From: Balanoglossus misakiensis
Taxonomy: Eukaryota; Hemichordata
Assembly: GCA_040954595.2 (NCBI GenBank)
Contig: CM082590.2
Span: 2,108,001 to 2,172,000, forward strand
Direction of reading: 5' to 3'
Length of the DNA stretch: 64,000 bases
The notes under the pieces were generated by a model. It saw only the letters and a list, made by a program, of their open reading frames with translations. It did not search any database and was not told the origin of the DNA. Positions 30,452-44,600 of this stretch are shown here, one piece after another (the first letter of the stretch is position 1; each line of letters opens with the position of its first letter). A program made the position numbers and the translations under genes.

Positions 30452-33400
30452 CTGCCCTAGCAAGGTCCAGGGGTACCAATTCTCTGCCCTAGCAAGGGCC
30501 AGGGGTACCAATTCTCTGCCCTAGCAAGGGCCAGGGGTACCAATTCTCTGCCCTAGCAAGGTCCAGGGGAACTTATTCTCTGCCCTATCAAGGTCCATGG
30601 GTTCTTATTCTCTGCCCTAGCAAGGTCCAGGGGTACCAATTCTCTGCCCTATCAAGGTCCATGGGTTCTTATTCTCTGCCCTAGCAAGGTCCAGGGGTAC
30701 CAATTCTCTGCCCTAGCAAGGGCCAGGGGTACTTATTCTCTGCCCTAGCAAGGGCCAGGGGTACCAATTCTCTGCCCTAGCAAGGGCCAGGGGTACCAAT
30801 TCTCTGCCCTAGCAAGGGCCAGGGGTACCAATTCTCTGCCCTAGCAAGGTCCAGGGGTACTTATTCTCTGCCCTATCAAGGTCCATGAGTTCTTATTCTC
30901 TGCCCTAGCAAGGTCCAGGGGTACTTATTCTCTGCCCTAGCAAGGTCCAGGGGTACCAATTCTCTGCCCTAGCAAGGGCCAGGGGTACTTATTCTCTGCC
31001 CTAGCAAGGGCCAGGGGTACTTATTCTCTGCCCTAGCAAGGTCCAGGGGTACCAATTCTCTGCCCTAGCAAGGGCCAGGGGTACTTATTCTCTGCCCTAG
31101 CAAGGGCCAGGGGTACCAATTCTCTGCCCTAGCAAGGGCCAGGGGTACCAATTCTCTGCCTAGCAAGGGCCAGGGGTACCAATTCTCTGCCCTATCAAGG
31201 TCCAGGGGTACTTATTCTCTGCCCTATCAAGGTCCATGGGTTCTTATTCTCTGCCCTAGCAAGGTCCAGGGGTACCAATTCTCTGCCCTAGCAAGGTCCA
31301 GGGGTACTTATTCTCTGCCCTAGCAAGGGCCAGGGGTACTTATTCTCAGCCCTAGCAAGGGCCAGGGGTACAAATTCTCTGCCCTAGCAAGGTCCAGGGG
31401 TACCAATTCTCTGCCCTAGCAAGGGCCAGGGGTACTTATTCTCTGCCCTATCAAGGTCCATGGGTTCTTATTCTCTGCCCTAGCAAGGTCCAGGGGTACC
31501 AATTCTCTGCCCTAGCAAGGGCCAGGGGTACTTATTCTCTGCCCTATCAAGGTCCAGGGGTACTTATTCTCAGCCCTAGCAAGGACCAGGGGTACCAATT
31601 CTCCGCCCTAGCAAGGGCCAGGGTACCAATTCTCTGCCCTAGCAAGGTCCAGGGGTACTTATTCCCTGCCCTATCAAGGTCCATGGGTTCTTATTCTCTG
31701 CCCTAGCAAGGTCCAGGGGTACCAATTCTCTGCCCTAGCAAGGTCCAGGGGTACTTATTCTCTGCCCTAGCAAGGGCCAGGGGTACTTATTCTCAGCCCT
31801 AGCAAGGGCCAGGGGTACAAATTCTTTGCCCTAGCAAGGTCCCGGGGTACCAATTCTCTGCCCTAGCAAGGGCCAGGGGTACTTATTCTCTGCCCTATCA
31901 AGGTCCATGGGTTCTTATTCTCTGCCCTAGCAAGGTCCAGGGGTACCAATTCTCTGCCCTAGCAAGGGCCAGGGGTACTTATTCTCTGCCCTATCAAGGT
32001 CCAGGGGTACTTATTCTCAGCCCTAGCAAGGTCCAGGGGTACCAATTCTCTGCCCTAGCAAGGGCCAGGGGTACTTATTCTCTGCCCTAGCAAGGGCCAG
32101 GAGTACCAATTCTCTGCCCTAGCAAGGGCCAGAGGTACTTATTCTCTGCCCTAGCAAGGGCCAGGGGTACTTATTCTCTGCCCTAGCAAGGGCCAGGGGT
32201 ACTTATTCTCTGTCCTATCAAGGTCCATGGGTACTTATTCTCTGCCTTAGCAAGGTCCAGGGGTACCAATTCTCAGCCCTAGCAAGGGCCAGGGGTACCA
32301 ATTCACAGCCCTAGCAAGGGCCAGGGGTACCAATTCTCTGCACTAGCAAGGGCCAGGGGTACCAATTCTCTGCCCTAGCAAGGTCCAGGGGTACTTATTC
32401 TCTGCCCTATCAAGGTCCATGGGTTCTTATTCTCTGCCCTAGCAAGGTCCAGGGGTACCAATTCTCTGCCCTAGCAAGGTCCATGTGTACTTATTCTCTG
32501 CCCTAGCAAGGGCCAGGGGTACTTATTCTCAGCCCTAGCAAGGGCCAGGGGTACAAATTCTCTGCCCTAGCAAGGTCCAGGGGTACCAATTCTCTGCCCT
32601 AGCAAGGGCCAGGGGTACCAATTCTCTGCCCTAGCAAGGGCCAGGGGTACCAATTCTCTGCCCTAGCAAGGTCCAGGGGTACTTATTCTCTGCCCTAGCA
32701 AGGTCCAGGGGTACCAATTCTCTGCCCTAGCAAGGGCCAGGGGTACTTATTCTCTGCCCTAGCAAGGGCCAGTGGTACCAATTCTCTGCCCTAGCAAAGT
32801 CCAGGGGAACTTATTCTCTGCCCTATCAAGGTCCATGGGTTCTTATTCTCTGCCCTAGCAAGGGCCAGGGGTACCAATTCTCTGCCCTAGCAAGGGCCAG
32901 GGGTACCAATTCTCTGCCCTAGCAAGGTCCAGGGGTACCAATTCACAGCCCTAGCAAGGGCCAGGGGTACTTATTCTCTGCCCTAGCAAGGTCCAGGGGT
33001 ACCAATTCTCTGCCCTAGCAAGGGCCAGGGGTACTTATTCTCTGCCCTAGCAAGGGCCAGGGGTACCAATTCTCTGCCCTAGCAAGGGCCAGGGGTACCA
33101 ATTCTCTGCCCTAGCGAGGGCCAGGGGTACCAATTCTCTGCCCTAGCAAGGTCCAGGGGTACTTATTCTCTGCCCTATCAAGGTCTATGGGTTCTTATTC
33201 TCTGCCCTAGCAAGGTCCAGGGGTACCAATTCTCTGCCCTAGCAAGGTCCAGGGGTACTTATTCTCTGCCCTAGCAAGGGCCAGGGGTACTTATTCTCTG
33301 CCCTAGCAAGGGCCAGTGGTACAAATTCTCTGCCCTAGCAAGGTCCAGGGGTACCAATTCTCTGCCCTAGCAAGGTCCAGGGGTACTTATTCTCTGCCCT

Positions 33401-34380
33401 AGCAAGGGCCAGGGGTACCAATTCACAGCCCTAGCAAGGGCCAGGGGTACCAATTCTCTGCCCTAGCAAGGGCCAGGGGTACTTATTCTCTGCCCTAGCA
33501 AGGGCCAGTGGTACCAATTCTCTGCCCTAGCAAGGTCCAGGGGAACTTATTCTCTGCCCTATAAAGGTCCATGGGTTCTTATTCTCTGCCCTAGCAAGGG
33601 CCAGGGGTACCAATTCTCTGCCCTAGCAAGGTCCATGGGTTCTTATTCTCTGCCCTAGCAAGGTCCAGGGGTACCAATTCTCTGCCCTAGCAAGGGCCAG
33701 GGGTACCAATTCTCTGCCCTAGCAAGGGCCAGGGGTACCAATTCTCTGCCCTAGCAAGGTCCAGGGGTACTTATTCTCTGCCCTATCAAGGTCTATGGGT
33801 TCTTATTCTCTGCCCTAGCAAGGTCCAGGGGTACCAATTCTCTGCCCTAGCAAGGTCCAGGGGTACTTATTCTCTGCCCTAGCAAGGGCCAGGGGTACTT
33901 ATTCTCTGCCCTAGCAAGGGCCAGTGGTACAAATTCTCTGCCCTAGCAAGGTCCAGGGGTACCAATTCTCTGCCCTAGCAAGGTCCAGGGGTACTTATTC
34001 TCTGCCCTAGCAAGGGCCAGGGGTACCAATTCAAAGCCCTAGCAAGGGCCAGGGGTACCAATTCTCTGCCCTAGCAAGGGCCAGGGGTACTTATTCTCTG
34101 CCCTAGCAAGGGCCAGTGGTACCAATTCTCTGCCCTAGCAAGGTCCAGGGGAACTTATTCTCTGCCCTATCAAGGTCCATGGGTTCTTATTCTCTGCCCT
34201 AGCAAGGGCCAGGTGTACCAATTCTCTGCCCTAGCAAGGTCCATGGGTTCTTATTCTCTGCCCTAGCAAGGTCCAGGGGTACCAATTCTCTGCCCTAGCA
34301 AGGGCCAGGGGTACTTATTCTCTGCCCTAGGAAGGGCCAGGGGTACCAATTCTCTGCCCTAGCAAGGGCCAGGGGTACCA

Positions 34381-37300
34381 ATTCTCTGCCCTAACAAGGG
34401 CCAGGGGTACCAATTCTCTGCCCTACCAAGGTCCAGGGGAACTTATTCTCTGCCCTATCAAGGTCCATGGGTTCTTATTCTCTGCCCTAACAAGGTCCAG
34501 GGGTACCAATTCTCTGCCCTATCAAGGTCCATGGGTTCTTATTCTCTGCCCTAGCAAGGTCCAGGGGTACCAATTCTCTGCCCTAGCAAGGGCCAGGGGT
34601 ACTTATTCTCTGCCCTAGCAAGGGCCAGGGGTACCAATTCTCTGCCCTAGCAGGGGCCAGGGGTACCAATTCTGTGCCCTAGCAAGGGCCAGTGGTACCA
34701 ATTCTCTGCCCTAGCAAGGTCCAGGGGTACTTATTCTCTGCCCTATCAAGGTCCATGGGTTCTTATTCTCTGCCCTAGCAATGTCCAGTGGTACCAATTC
34801 TCTGCCCTAGCAAGGTCCAGGGGTACAAATTCTCTGCCCTAGCAAGGGCCAGGGGTACCAATTCTCTGCCCTAGCAAGGGCCAGGGGTACCAATTCTCTG
34901 CCCTAGCAAGGTCCAGGGGAACTTATTCTCTGCCCTATCAAGGTCCATGGGTTCTTATTCTCTGCCCTAGCAAGGTCCAGGGGTACCAATTCTCTGCCCT
35001 ATCAAGGTCCATGGGTTCTTATTCTCTGCCCTAGCATGGTCCAGGGGTACCAATTCTCTGCCCTAGCAAGATCCAGGGGTACCAATTCTCTGCCCTAGCA
35101 AGGGCCAGGGGTACCAATTCTCTGCCCTAGCAAGGTCCAGGGGAACTTATTCTCTGCCTATCAAGGTCCATGGGTTCTTATTCTCTCATCCTAGCAAGGC
35201 CCAGGGGTACCAATTCTCTGCCCTAGCAAGATCCAGGGGTACAAATTCTCTGCCCTAGCAAGGGCCAGGGGTACCAATTCTTTGCCCTAGCAAGGGCCAG
35301 GGGTACCAATTCTCTGCCCTAGCAAGGGCCAGGGGTACCAATTCTCTGCCCTAGCAAGGTCCAGGGGTACTTATTCTCTGCCCTATCAAGGTCTATGGGT
35401 TCTTATTCTCTGCCCTAGCAAGGTCCAGGGGTACTTATTCTCTGCCCTAGCAAGGGCCAGGGGTACTTATTCTCTGCCCTAGCAAGGGCCAGTGGTACAA
35501 ATTCTCTGCCCTAGCAAGGTCCAGGGGTACCAATTCTCTGCCCTAGCAAGGTCCAGGGGTACTTATTCTCTGCCCTAGCAAGGGCCAGGGGTACCAATTC
35601 ACAGCCCTAGCAAGGGCCAGGGGTACCAATTCTCTGCCCTAGCAAGGGCCAGTGGTACCAATTCTCTGCCCTAGCAAGGTCCAGGGGAACTTATTCTCTG
35701 CCCTATCAAGGTCCATGGGTTCTTATTCTCTGCCCTAGCAAGGGCCAGGGGTACCAATTCTCTGCCCTAGCAAGGTCCATGGGTTCTTATTCTCTGCCCT
35801 AGCAAGGTCCAGGGGTACCAATTCTCTGCCCTAGCAAGGGCCAGGGGTACTTATTCTCTGCCCTAGGAAGGGCCAGGGGTACCAATTCTCTGCCCTAGCA
35901 AGGGCCAGGGGTACCAATTCTCTGCCCTAACAAGGGCCAGGGGTACCAATTCTCTGCCCTACCAAGGTCCAGGGGAACTTATTCTCTGCCCTATCAAGGT
36001 CCATGGGTTCTTATTCTCTGCCCTAACAAGGTCCAGGGGTACAAATTCTCTGCCCTATCAAGGTCCATGGGTTCTTATTCTCTGCCCTAGCAAGGTCCAG
36101 GGGTACCAATTCTCTGCCCTAGCAAGGGCCAGGGGTACTTATTCTCTGCCCTAGCAAGGGCCAGGGGTACCAATTCTCTGCCCTAGCAAGGTCCAGTGGT
36201 ACCAATTCTCTGCCCTAGCAAGGGCCAGGGGTACTTATTCTCTGCCCTATCAAGGTCCATGGGTTCTTATTCTCTGCCCTAGCAAGGTCCAGTGGTACCA
36301 ATTCTCTGCCCTAACAAGGTCCAGGGGTACAAATTCTCTGCCCTAGCAAGGGCCAGGGGTACCAATTCTCTGCCCTAGCAAGGGCCAGGGGTACCAATTC
36401 TCTGCCCTAGCAAGGTCCAGGGGAACTTATTCTCTGCCCTATCAAGGTCCATGGGTTCTTATTCTCTGCCCTAGCAAGGTCCAGGGGTACCAATTCTCTG
36501 CCCTATCAAGGTCCATGGGTTCTTATTCTCTGCCCTAGCATGGTCCAGGGGTACCAATTCTCTGCCCTAGCAAGATCCAGGGGTACCAATTCTCTGCCCT
36601 AGCAAGGGCCAGGGGTACCAATTCTCTGCCCTAGCAAGGTCCAGGGGAACTTATTCTCTGCCTATCAAGGTCCATGGGTTCTTATTCTCTGCCCTAGCAA
36701 GGCCCAGGGGTACCAATTCTCTGCCCTAGCAAGATCCAGGGGTACAAATTCTCTGCCCTAGCAAGGGCCAGGGGTACCAATTCTTTGCCCTAGCAAGGGC
36801 CAGGGGTACTTATTCTCTGCCCTAGCAAGGGCCAGGGGTACCAATTCTCTGCCCTAGCAAGGTCCAGTGGTACCAATTCTCTGCCCTAGCAAGGGCCAGG
36901 GGTACTTATTCTCTGCCCTATCAAGGTCCATGGGTTCTTATTCTCTGCCCTAGCAAGGTCCAGTGGTACCAATTCTCTGCCCTAGCAAGGTCCAGGGGTA
37001 CAAATTCTCTGCCCTAGCAAGGGCCAGGGGTACCAATTCTCTGCCCTAGCAAGGGCCAGGGGTACCAATTCTCTGCCCTAGCAAGGTCCAGGGGAACTTA
37101 TTCTCTGCCCTATCAAGGTCCATGGGTTCTTATTCTCTGCCCTAGCAAGGTCCAGGGGTACCAATTCTCTGCCCTATCAAGGTCCATGGGTTCTTATTCT
37201 CTGCCCTAGCATGGTCCAGGGGTACCAATTCTCTGCCCTAGCAAGATCCAGGGGTACCAATTCTCTGCCCTAGCAAGGGCCAGGGGTACCAATTCTCTGC

Positions 37301-40300
37301 CCTAGCAAGGTCCAGGGGAACTTATTCTCTGCCTATCAAGGTCCATGGGTTCTTATTCTCTGCCCTAGCAAGGCCCAGGGGTACCAATTCTCTGCCCTAG
37401 CAAGATCCAGGGGTACAAATTCTCTGCCCTAGCAAGGGCCAGGGGTACCAATTCTTTGCCCTAGCAAGGGCCAGGGGTACCAATTCTCTGCCCTAGCAAG
37501 GGCCAGGGGTACCAATTCTCTGCCCTAGCAAGGTCCAGGGGTACTTATTCTCTGCCCTATCAAGGTCTATGGGTTCTTATTCTCTGCCCTAGCAAGGTCC
37601 AGGGGTACCAATTCTCTGCCCTAGCAAGGTCCAGGGGTACTTATTCTCTGCCCTAGCAAGGGCCAGGGGTACTTATTCTCTGCCCTAGCAAGGGCCAGTG
37701 GTACAAATTCTCTGCCCTAGCAAGGTCCAGGGGTACCAATTCTCTGCCCCAGCAAGGTCCAGGGGTACTTATTCTCTGCCCTAGCAAGGGCCAGGGGTAC
37801 CAATTCACAGCCCTAGCAAGGGCCAGGGGTACCAATTCTCTGCCCTAGCAAGGGCCAGGGGTACTTATTCTCTGCCCTAGCAAGGGCCAGTGGTACCAAT
37901 TCTCTGCCCTAGCAAGGTCCAGGGGAACTTATTCTCTGCCCTATCAAGGTCCATGGGTTCTTATTCTCTGCCCTAGCAAGGGCCAGGGGTACCAATTCTC
38001 TGCCCTAGCAAGGTCCATGGGTTCTTATTCTCTGCCCTAGCAAGGTCCAGGGGTACCAATTCTCTGCCCTAGCAAGGGCCAGGGGTACTTATTCTCTGCC
38101 CTAGGAAGGGCCAGGGGTACCAATTCTCTGCCCTAGCAAGGGCCAGGGGTACCAATTCTCTGCCCTAACAAGGGCCAGGGGTACCAATTCTCTGCCCTAC
38201 CAAGGTCCAGGGGAACTTATTCTCTGCCCTATCAAGGTCCATGGGTTCTTATTCTCTGCCCTAACAAGGTCCAGGGGTACCAATTCTCTGCCCTATCAAG
38301 GTCCATGGGTTCTTATTCTCTGCCCTAGCAAGGTCCAGGGGTACCAATTCTCTGCCCTAGCAAGGGCCAGGGGTACTTATTCTCTGCCCTAGCAAGGGCC
38401 AGGGGTACCAATTCTCTGCCCTAGCAGGGGCCAGGGGTACCAATTCTGTGCCCTAGCAAGGGCCAGGGGTACCAATTCTCTGCCCTAGCAAGGTCCAGGG
38501 GTACTTATTCTCTGCCCTATCAAGGTCCATGGGTTCTTATTCTCTGCCCTAGCAAGGTCCAGTGGTACCAATTCTCTGCCCTAGCAAGGTCCAGGGGTAC
38601 AAATTCTCTGCCCTAGCAAGGGCCAGGGGTACCAATTCTCTGCCCTAGCAAGGGCCAGGGGTACCAATTCTCTGCCCTAGCAAGGTCCAGGGGAACTTAT
38701 TCTCTGCCCTATCAAGGTCCATGGGTTCTTATTCTCTGCCCTAGCAAGGTCCAGGGGTACCAATTCTCTGCCCTATCAAGGTCCATGGGTTCTTATTCTC
38801 TGCCCTAGCATGGTCCAGGGGTACCAATTCTCTGCCCTAGCAAGATCCAGGGGTACCAATTCTCTGCCCTAGCAAGGGCCAGGGGTACCAATTCTCTGCC
38901 CTAGCAAGGTCCAGGGGAACTTATTCTCTGCCTATCAAGGTCCATGGGTTCTTATTCTCTGCCCTAGCAAGGCCCAGGGGTACCAATTCTCTGCCCTAGC
39001 AAGATCCAGGGGTACAAATTCTCTGCCCTAGCAAGGGCCAGGGGTACCAATTCTTTGCCCTAGCAAGGTCCAGGGGAACTTATTCTCTGCCCTATCAAGG
39101 TCCATGGGTTCTTATTCTCTGCCCTAGCAAGGTCCAGGGGTACCAATTCTCTGCCCTATCAAGGTCCATGGGTTCTTATTCTCTGCCCTAGCAAGGTCCA
39201 GGGGTACCAATTCTCTGCCCTAGCAAGGGCCAGGGGTACTTATTCTCTGCCCTAGCAAGGGCCAGGGGTACCAATTCTCTGCCCTAGCAAGCGCCAGGGG
39301 TACCAATTCTCTGCCCTAGCAAGGTCCAGGGGTACTTATTCTCTGCCCTATCAAGGTCTATGGGTTCTTATTCTCTGCCCTAGCAAGGTCCAGGGGTACC
39401 AATTCTCTGCCCTAGCAAGGTCCAGGGGTACTTATTCTCTGCCCTAGCAAGGGCCAGGGGTACTTATTCTCTGCCCTAGCAAGGGCCAGGGGTACTTATT
39501 CTCAGCCCTAGTAAGGGCCAGGGGTACAAATTCTCTGCCCTAGCAAGGTCCAGGGGTACCAATTCTCTGCCCTAGCAAGGGCCAGGGGTACCAATTCGCT
39601 GCCCTAGCAAGGGCCCGGGGTACCAATTCTCTGCCCTAGCAAGGTCCAGGGGTACTTATTCTCTGCCCTAGCAAGGTCCAGGGGTACCAATTCTCTGCCC
39701 TAGCAAGGGCCAGGGGTACTTATTCTCTGCCCTAGCAAGGGCCAGTGGTACCAATTCTCTGCCCTAGCAAGGTCCAGGGGAACTTATTCTCTGCCCTATC
39801 AAGGTCCATGGGTTCTTATTCTCTGCCCTAGCAAGGTCCAGGGGTACCAATTCTCTGCCCTATCAAGGTCCATGGGTTCTTATTCTCTGCCCTAGCAAGG
39901 TCCAGGGGTACCAATTCTCTGCCCTAGCAAGGGCCAGGGGTACTTATTCTCTGCCCTAGCAAGGGCCAGGGGTACCAATTCTCTGCCCTAGCAAGCGCCA
40001 GGGGTACCAATTCTCTGCCCTAGCAAGGTCCAGGGGTACTTATTCTCTGCCCTATCAAGGTCTATGGGTTCTTATTCTCTGCCCTAGCAAGGTCCAGGGG
40101 TACCAATTCTCTGCCCTAGCAAGGTCCAGGGGTACTTATTCTCTGCCCTAGCAAGGGCCAGGGGTACTTATTCTCTGCCCTAGCAAGGGCCAGGGGTACT
40201 TATTCTCAGCCCTAGTAAGGGCCAGGGGTACAAATTCTCTGCCCTAGCAAGGTCCAGGGGTACCAATTCTCTGCCCTAGCAAGGGCCAGGGGTACCAATT

Positions 40301-43300
40301 CGCTGCCCTAGCAAGGGCCCGGGGTACCAATTCTCTGCCCTAGCAAGGTCCAGGGGTACTTATTCTCTGCCCTAGCAAGGTCCAGGGGTACCAATTCTCT
40401 GCCCTAGCAAGGGCCAGGGGTACTTATTCTCTGCCCTAGCAAGGGCCAGTGGTACCAATTCTCTGCCCTAGCAAGGTCCAGGGGAACTTATTCTCTGCCC
40501 TATCAAGGTCCATGGGTTCTTATTCTCTGCCCTAGCAAGGGCCAGGGGTACCAATTCTCTGCCCTAGCAAGGGCCAGGGGTTCCAATTCTCTGCCCTAGC
40601 AAGGTCCAGGGGTACCAATTCACAGCCCTAGCAAGGGCCAGGGGTACTTATTCTCTGCCCTAGCAAGGTCCAGGGGTACCAATTCTCTGCCCTAGCAAGG
40701 GCCAGGGGTACTTATTCTCTGCCCTAGCAAGGGCCAGGGGTACCAATTCTCTGCCCTAGCAAGGGCCAGGGGTACCAATTCTCTGCCCTAGAGAGGGCCA
40801 GGGGTACCAATTCTCTGCCCTAGCAAGGTCCAGGGGTACTTATTCTCTGCCCTATCAAGGTCTATGGGTTCTTATTCTCTGCCCTAGCAAGGTCCAGGGG
40901 TACCAATTCTCTGCCCTAGCAAGGTCCAGGGGTACTTTTTCTCTGCCCTAGCAAGGGCCAGGGGTACTTATTCTCTGCCCTAGCAAGGGCCAGGGGTACA
41001 AATTCTCTGCCCTAGCAAGGTCCAGGGGTACCAATTCTCTGCCCTAGCAAGGTCCAGGGGTACTTATTCTCTGCCCTAGCAAGGGCCAGGGGTACCAATT
41101 CACAGCCCTAGCAAGGGCCAGGGGTACCAATTCTCTGCCCTAGCAAGGGCCAGGGGTACTTATTCTCTGCCCTAGCAAGGGCCAGTGGTACCAATTCTCT
41201 GCCCTAGCAAGGTCCAGGGGAACTTATTCTCTGCCCTATCAAGGTCCATGGGTTCTTATTCTCTGCCCTAGCAAGGGCCAGGGGTACCAATTCTCTGCCC
41301 TAGCAAGGTCCATGGGTTCTTATTCTCTGCCCTAGCAAGGTCCAGGGGTACCAATTCTCTGCCCTAGCAAGGGCCAGGGGTACTTATTCTCTGCCATAGC
41401 AAGGGCCAGGGGTACCAATTCTCTGCCCTAGCAAGGGCCAGGGGTACCAATTCTCTGCCCTAACAAGGGCCAGGGGTACCAATTCTCTGCCCTACCAAGG
41501 TCCAGGGGAACTTATTCTCTGCCCTATCAAGGTCCATGGGTTCTTATTCTCTGCCCTAACAAGGTCCAGGGGTACCAATTCTCTGCCCTATCAAGGTCCA
41601 TGGGTTCTTATTCTCTGCCCTAGCAAGGTCCAGGGGTACCAATTCTCTGCCCTAGCAAGGGCCAGGGGTACTTATTCTCTGCCCTAGCAAGGGCCAGGGG
41701 TACCAATTCTCTGCCCTAGCAGGGGCCAGGGGTACCAATTCTGTGCCCTAGCAAGGGCCAAGGGTACCAATTCTCTGCCCTAGCAAGGTCCAGGGGTACT
41801 TATTCTCTGCCCTATCAAGGTCCATGGGTTCTTATTCTCTGCCCTAGCAAGGTCCAGTGGTACCAATTCTCTGCCCTAGCAAGGTCCAGGGGTACAAATT
41901 CTCTGCCCTAGCAAGGGCCAGGGGTACCAATTCTCTGCCCTAGCAAGGGCCAGGGGTACCAATTCTCTGCCCTAGCAAGGTCCAGGGGAACTTATTCTCT
42001 GCCCTATCAAGGTCCATGGGTTCTTATTCTCTGCCCTAGCAAGGTCCAGGGGTACCAATTCTCTGCCCTATCAAGGTCCATGGGTTCTTATTTTCTGCCC
42101 TAGCATGGTCCAGGGGTACCAATTCTCTGCCCTAGCAAGATCCAGGGGTACCAATTCTCTGCCCTAGCAAGGGCCAGGGGTACCAATTCTATGCCCTAGC
42201 AAGGTCCAGGGGAACTTATTCTCTGCCTATCAAGGTCCATGGGTTCTTTTTCTCTGCCCTAGCAAGGCCCAGGGGTACCAATTCTCTGCCCTAGCAAGAT
42301 CCAGGGGTACAAATTCTCTGCCCTAGCAAGGGCCAGGGGTACCAATTCTTTGCCCTAGCAAGGGCCAGGGGTACCAATTCTCTGCCCTAGCAAGGTCCAG
42401 GGGAACTTATTCTCTGCCCTATCAAGGTCTATGGGTTCTTATTCTCTGCCCTAGCAAGGTCCAGGGGTACCAATTCTCTGCCCTAGCAAGGTCCAGGGGT
42501 ACTTATTCTCTGCCCTAGCAAGGGCCAGGGGTACTTATTCTCTGCCCTAGCAAGGGCCAGGGGTACAAATTCTCTGCCCTAGCAAGGTCCAGGGGTACCA
42601 ATTCTCTGCCCTAGCAAGGTCCAGGGGTACTTATTCTCTGCCCTAGCAAGGGCCAGGGGTACCAATTCACAGCCCTAGCAAGGGCCAGGGGTACCAATTC
42701 TCTGCCCTAGCAAGGGCCAGGGGTACTTATTCTCTGCCCTAGCAAGGGCCAGTGGTACCAATTCTCTGCCCTAGCAAGGTCCAGGGGAACTTATTCTCTG
42801 CCCTATCAAGGTCCATGGGTTCTTATTCTCTGCCCTAGCAAGGGCCAGGGGTACCAATTCTCTGCCCTAGCAAGGTCCATGGGTTCTTATTCTTTGCCCT
42901 AGCAAGGTCCAGGGGTACCAATTCTCTGCCCTAGCAAGGTCCAGGGGTACTTATTCTCTGCCCTAGCAAGGGCCAGGGGTACCAATTCACAGCCCTAGCA
43001 AGGGCCAGGGGTACCAATTCTATGCCCTAGCAAGGGCCAGGGGTACTTATTCTCTGCCCTAGCAAGGGCCAGTGGTACCAATTCTCTGCCCTAGCAAGGT
43101 CCAGGGGAACTTATTCTCTGCCCTATCAAGGTCCATGGGTTCTTATTCTCTGCCCTAGCAAGGGCCAGGGGTACCAATTCTCTGCCCTAGCAAGGTCCAT
43201 GGGTTCTTATTCTCTGCCCTAGCAAGGTCCAGGGGTACCAATTCTCTGCCCTAGCAAGGTCCAGGGGTACTTATTCTCTGCCCTAGCAAGGGCCAGGGGT

Positions 43301-44600
43301 ACTTATTCTCTGCCCTAGCAAGGGCCAGGGGTACAAATTCTCTGCCCTAGCGAGGTCCAGGGGTACCAATTCTCTGCCCTAGCAAGGTCCAGGGGTACTT
43401 ATTCTCTGCCCTAGCAAGGGCCAGGGGTACCAATTCACAGCCCTAGCAAGGGCCAGGGGTACCAATTCTCTGCCCTAGCAAGGGCCAGGGGTACTTATTC
43501 TCTGCCCTAGCAAGGGCCAGTGGTACTAATTCTCTGCCCTAGCAAGGTCCAGGGGAACTTATTCTCTGCCCTATCAAGGTCCATGGGTTCTTATTCTCTG
43601 CCCTAGCAAGGGCCAGGGGTACCAATTCTCTGCCCTAGCAAGGTCCATGGGTTCTTATTCTCTGCCCTAGCAAGGTCCAGGGGTACCAATTCTCTGCCCT
43701 AGCAAGGGCCAGGGGTACTTATTCTCTGCCCTAGGAAGGGCCAGGGGTACCAATTCTCTGCCCTAGCAAGGGCCAGGGGTACCAATTCTCTGCCCTAACA
43801 AGGGCCAGGGGTACCAATTCTCTGCCCTAGCAAGGTCCAGGGGAACTTATTCTCTGCCCTATAAAGGTCCATGGGTTCTTATTCTCTGCCCTAACAAGGT
43901 CCAGGGGTACCAATTCTCTGCCCTATCAGGGTCCATGGGTTCTTATTCTCTGCCCTAGCAAGGTCCAGGGGTACCAATTCTCTGCCCTAGCAAGGGCCAG
44001 GGGTACCAATTCTCTGCCCTAGCAGGGGCCAGGGGTACCAATTCTGTGCCCTAGCAAGGGCCAGGGGTACCAATTCTCTGCCCTAGCAAGGTCCAGGGGT
44101 ACTTATTCTCTGCCCTATCAAGGTCCATGGGTTCTTATTCTCTGCCCTAGCAAGGTCCAGTGGTACCAATTCTCTGCCCTAGCAAGGTCCAGGGGTACAA
44201 ATTATCAGCCCTAGCAAGGGCCAGGGGTACCAATTCTCTGCCCTAGCAAGGGCCAGGGGTACCAATTCTCTGCCCTAGCAAGGTCCAGGGGAACTTATTC
44301 TCTGCCCTATCAAGGTCCATGGGTTCTTATTCTCTGCCCTAGCAAGGTCCAGGGGTACCAATTCTCTGCCCTATCAAGGTCCATGGGTTCTTATTCTCTG
44401 CCCTAGCATGGTCCAGGGGTACCAATTCTCTGCCCTAGCAAGATCCAGGGGTACCAATTCTCTGCCCTAGCAAGGGCCAGGGGTACCAATTCTCTGCCCT
44501 AGCAAGGTCCAGGGGAACTTATTCTCTGCCTATCAAGGTCCATGGGTTCTTATTCTCTGCCCTAGCAAGGCCCAGGGGTACCAATTCTCTGCCCTAGCAA
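34381..44600. repeat. Amplified block family marked by a shared 1-base deletion
   Basis: Six copies of one local arrangement: a CTAGCATGGTCC monomer (about 35034, 36538, 37209, 38808, 42103, 44406), a GCAAGATCC monomer, and then a 31-bp monomer with a one-base deletion (CTCTGCCTATCAAGG at about 35158, 36661, 37332, 38931, 42227, 44529). Spacings between copies are close to 47, 21, 50, 103 and 72 monomers. A shared indel of this kind marks copies of a single ancestral block. CTAACAAGGGCC monomers at about 34391, 35927, 38165, 41460 and 43795 belong to the same blocks. Confidence 0.85.
39063..40470. repeat. Tandem 704-bp (22-monomer) duplication
   Basis: Copies start at 39063 and 39767. Rare markers CTAGTAAGGGCC (39511 and 40215), GCAAGCGCC, ATTCGCTGCCC and GGGCCCGGGG recur at 704-bp spacing. 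Confidence 0.9.
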
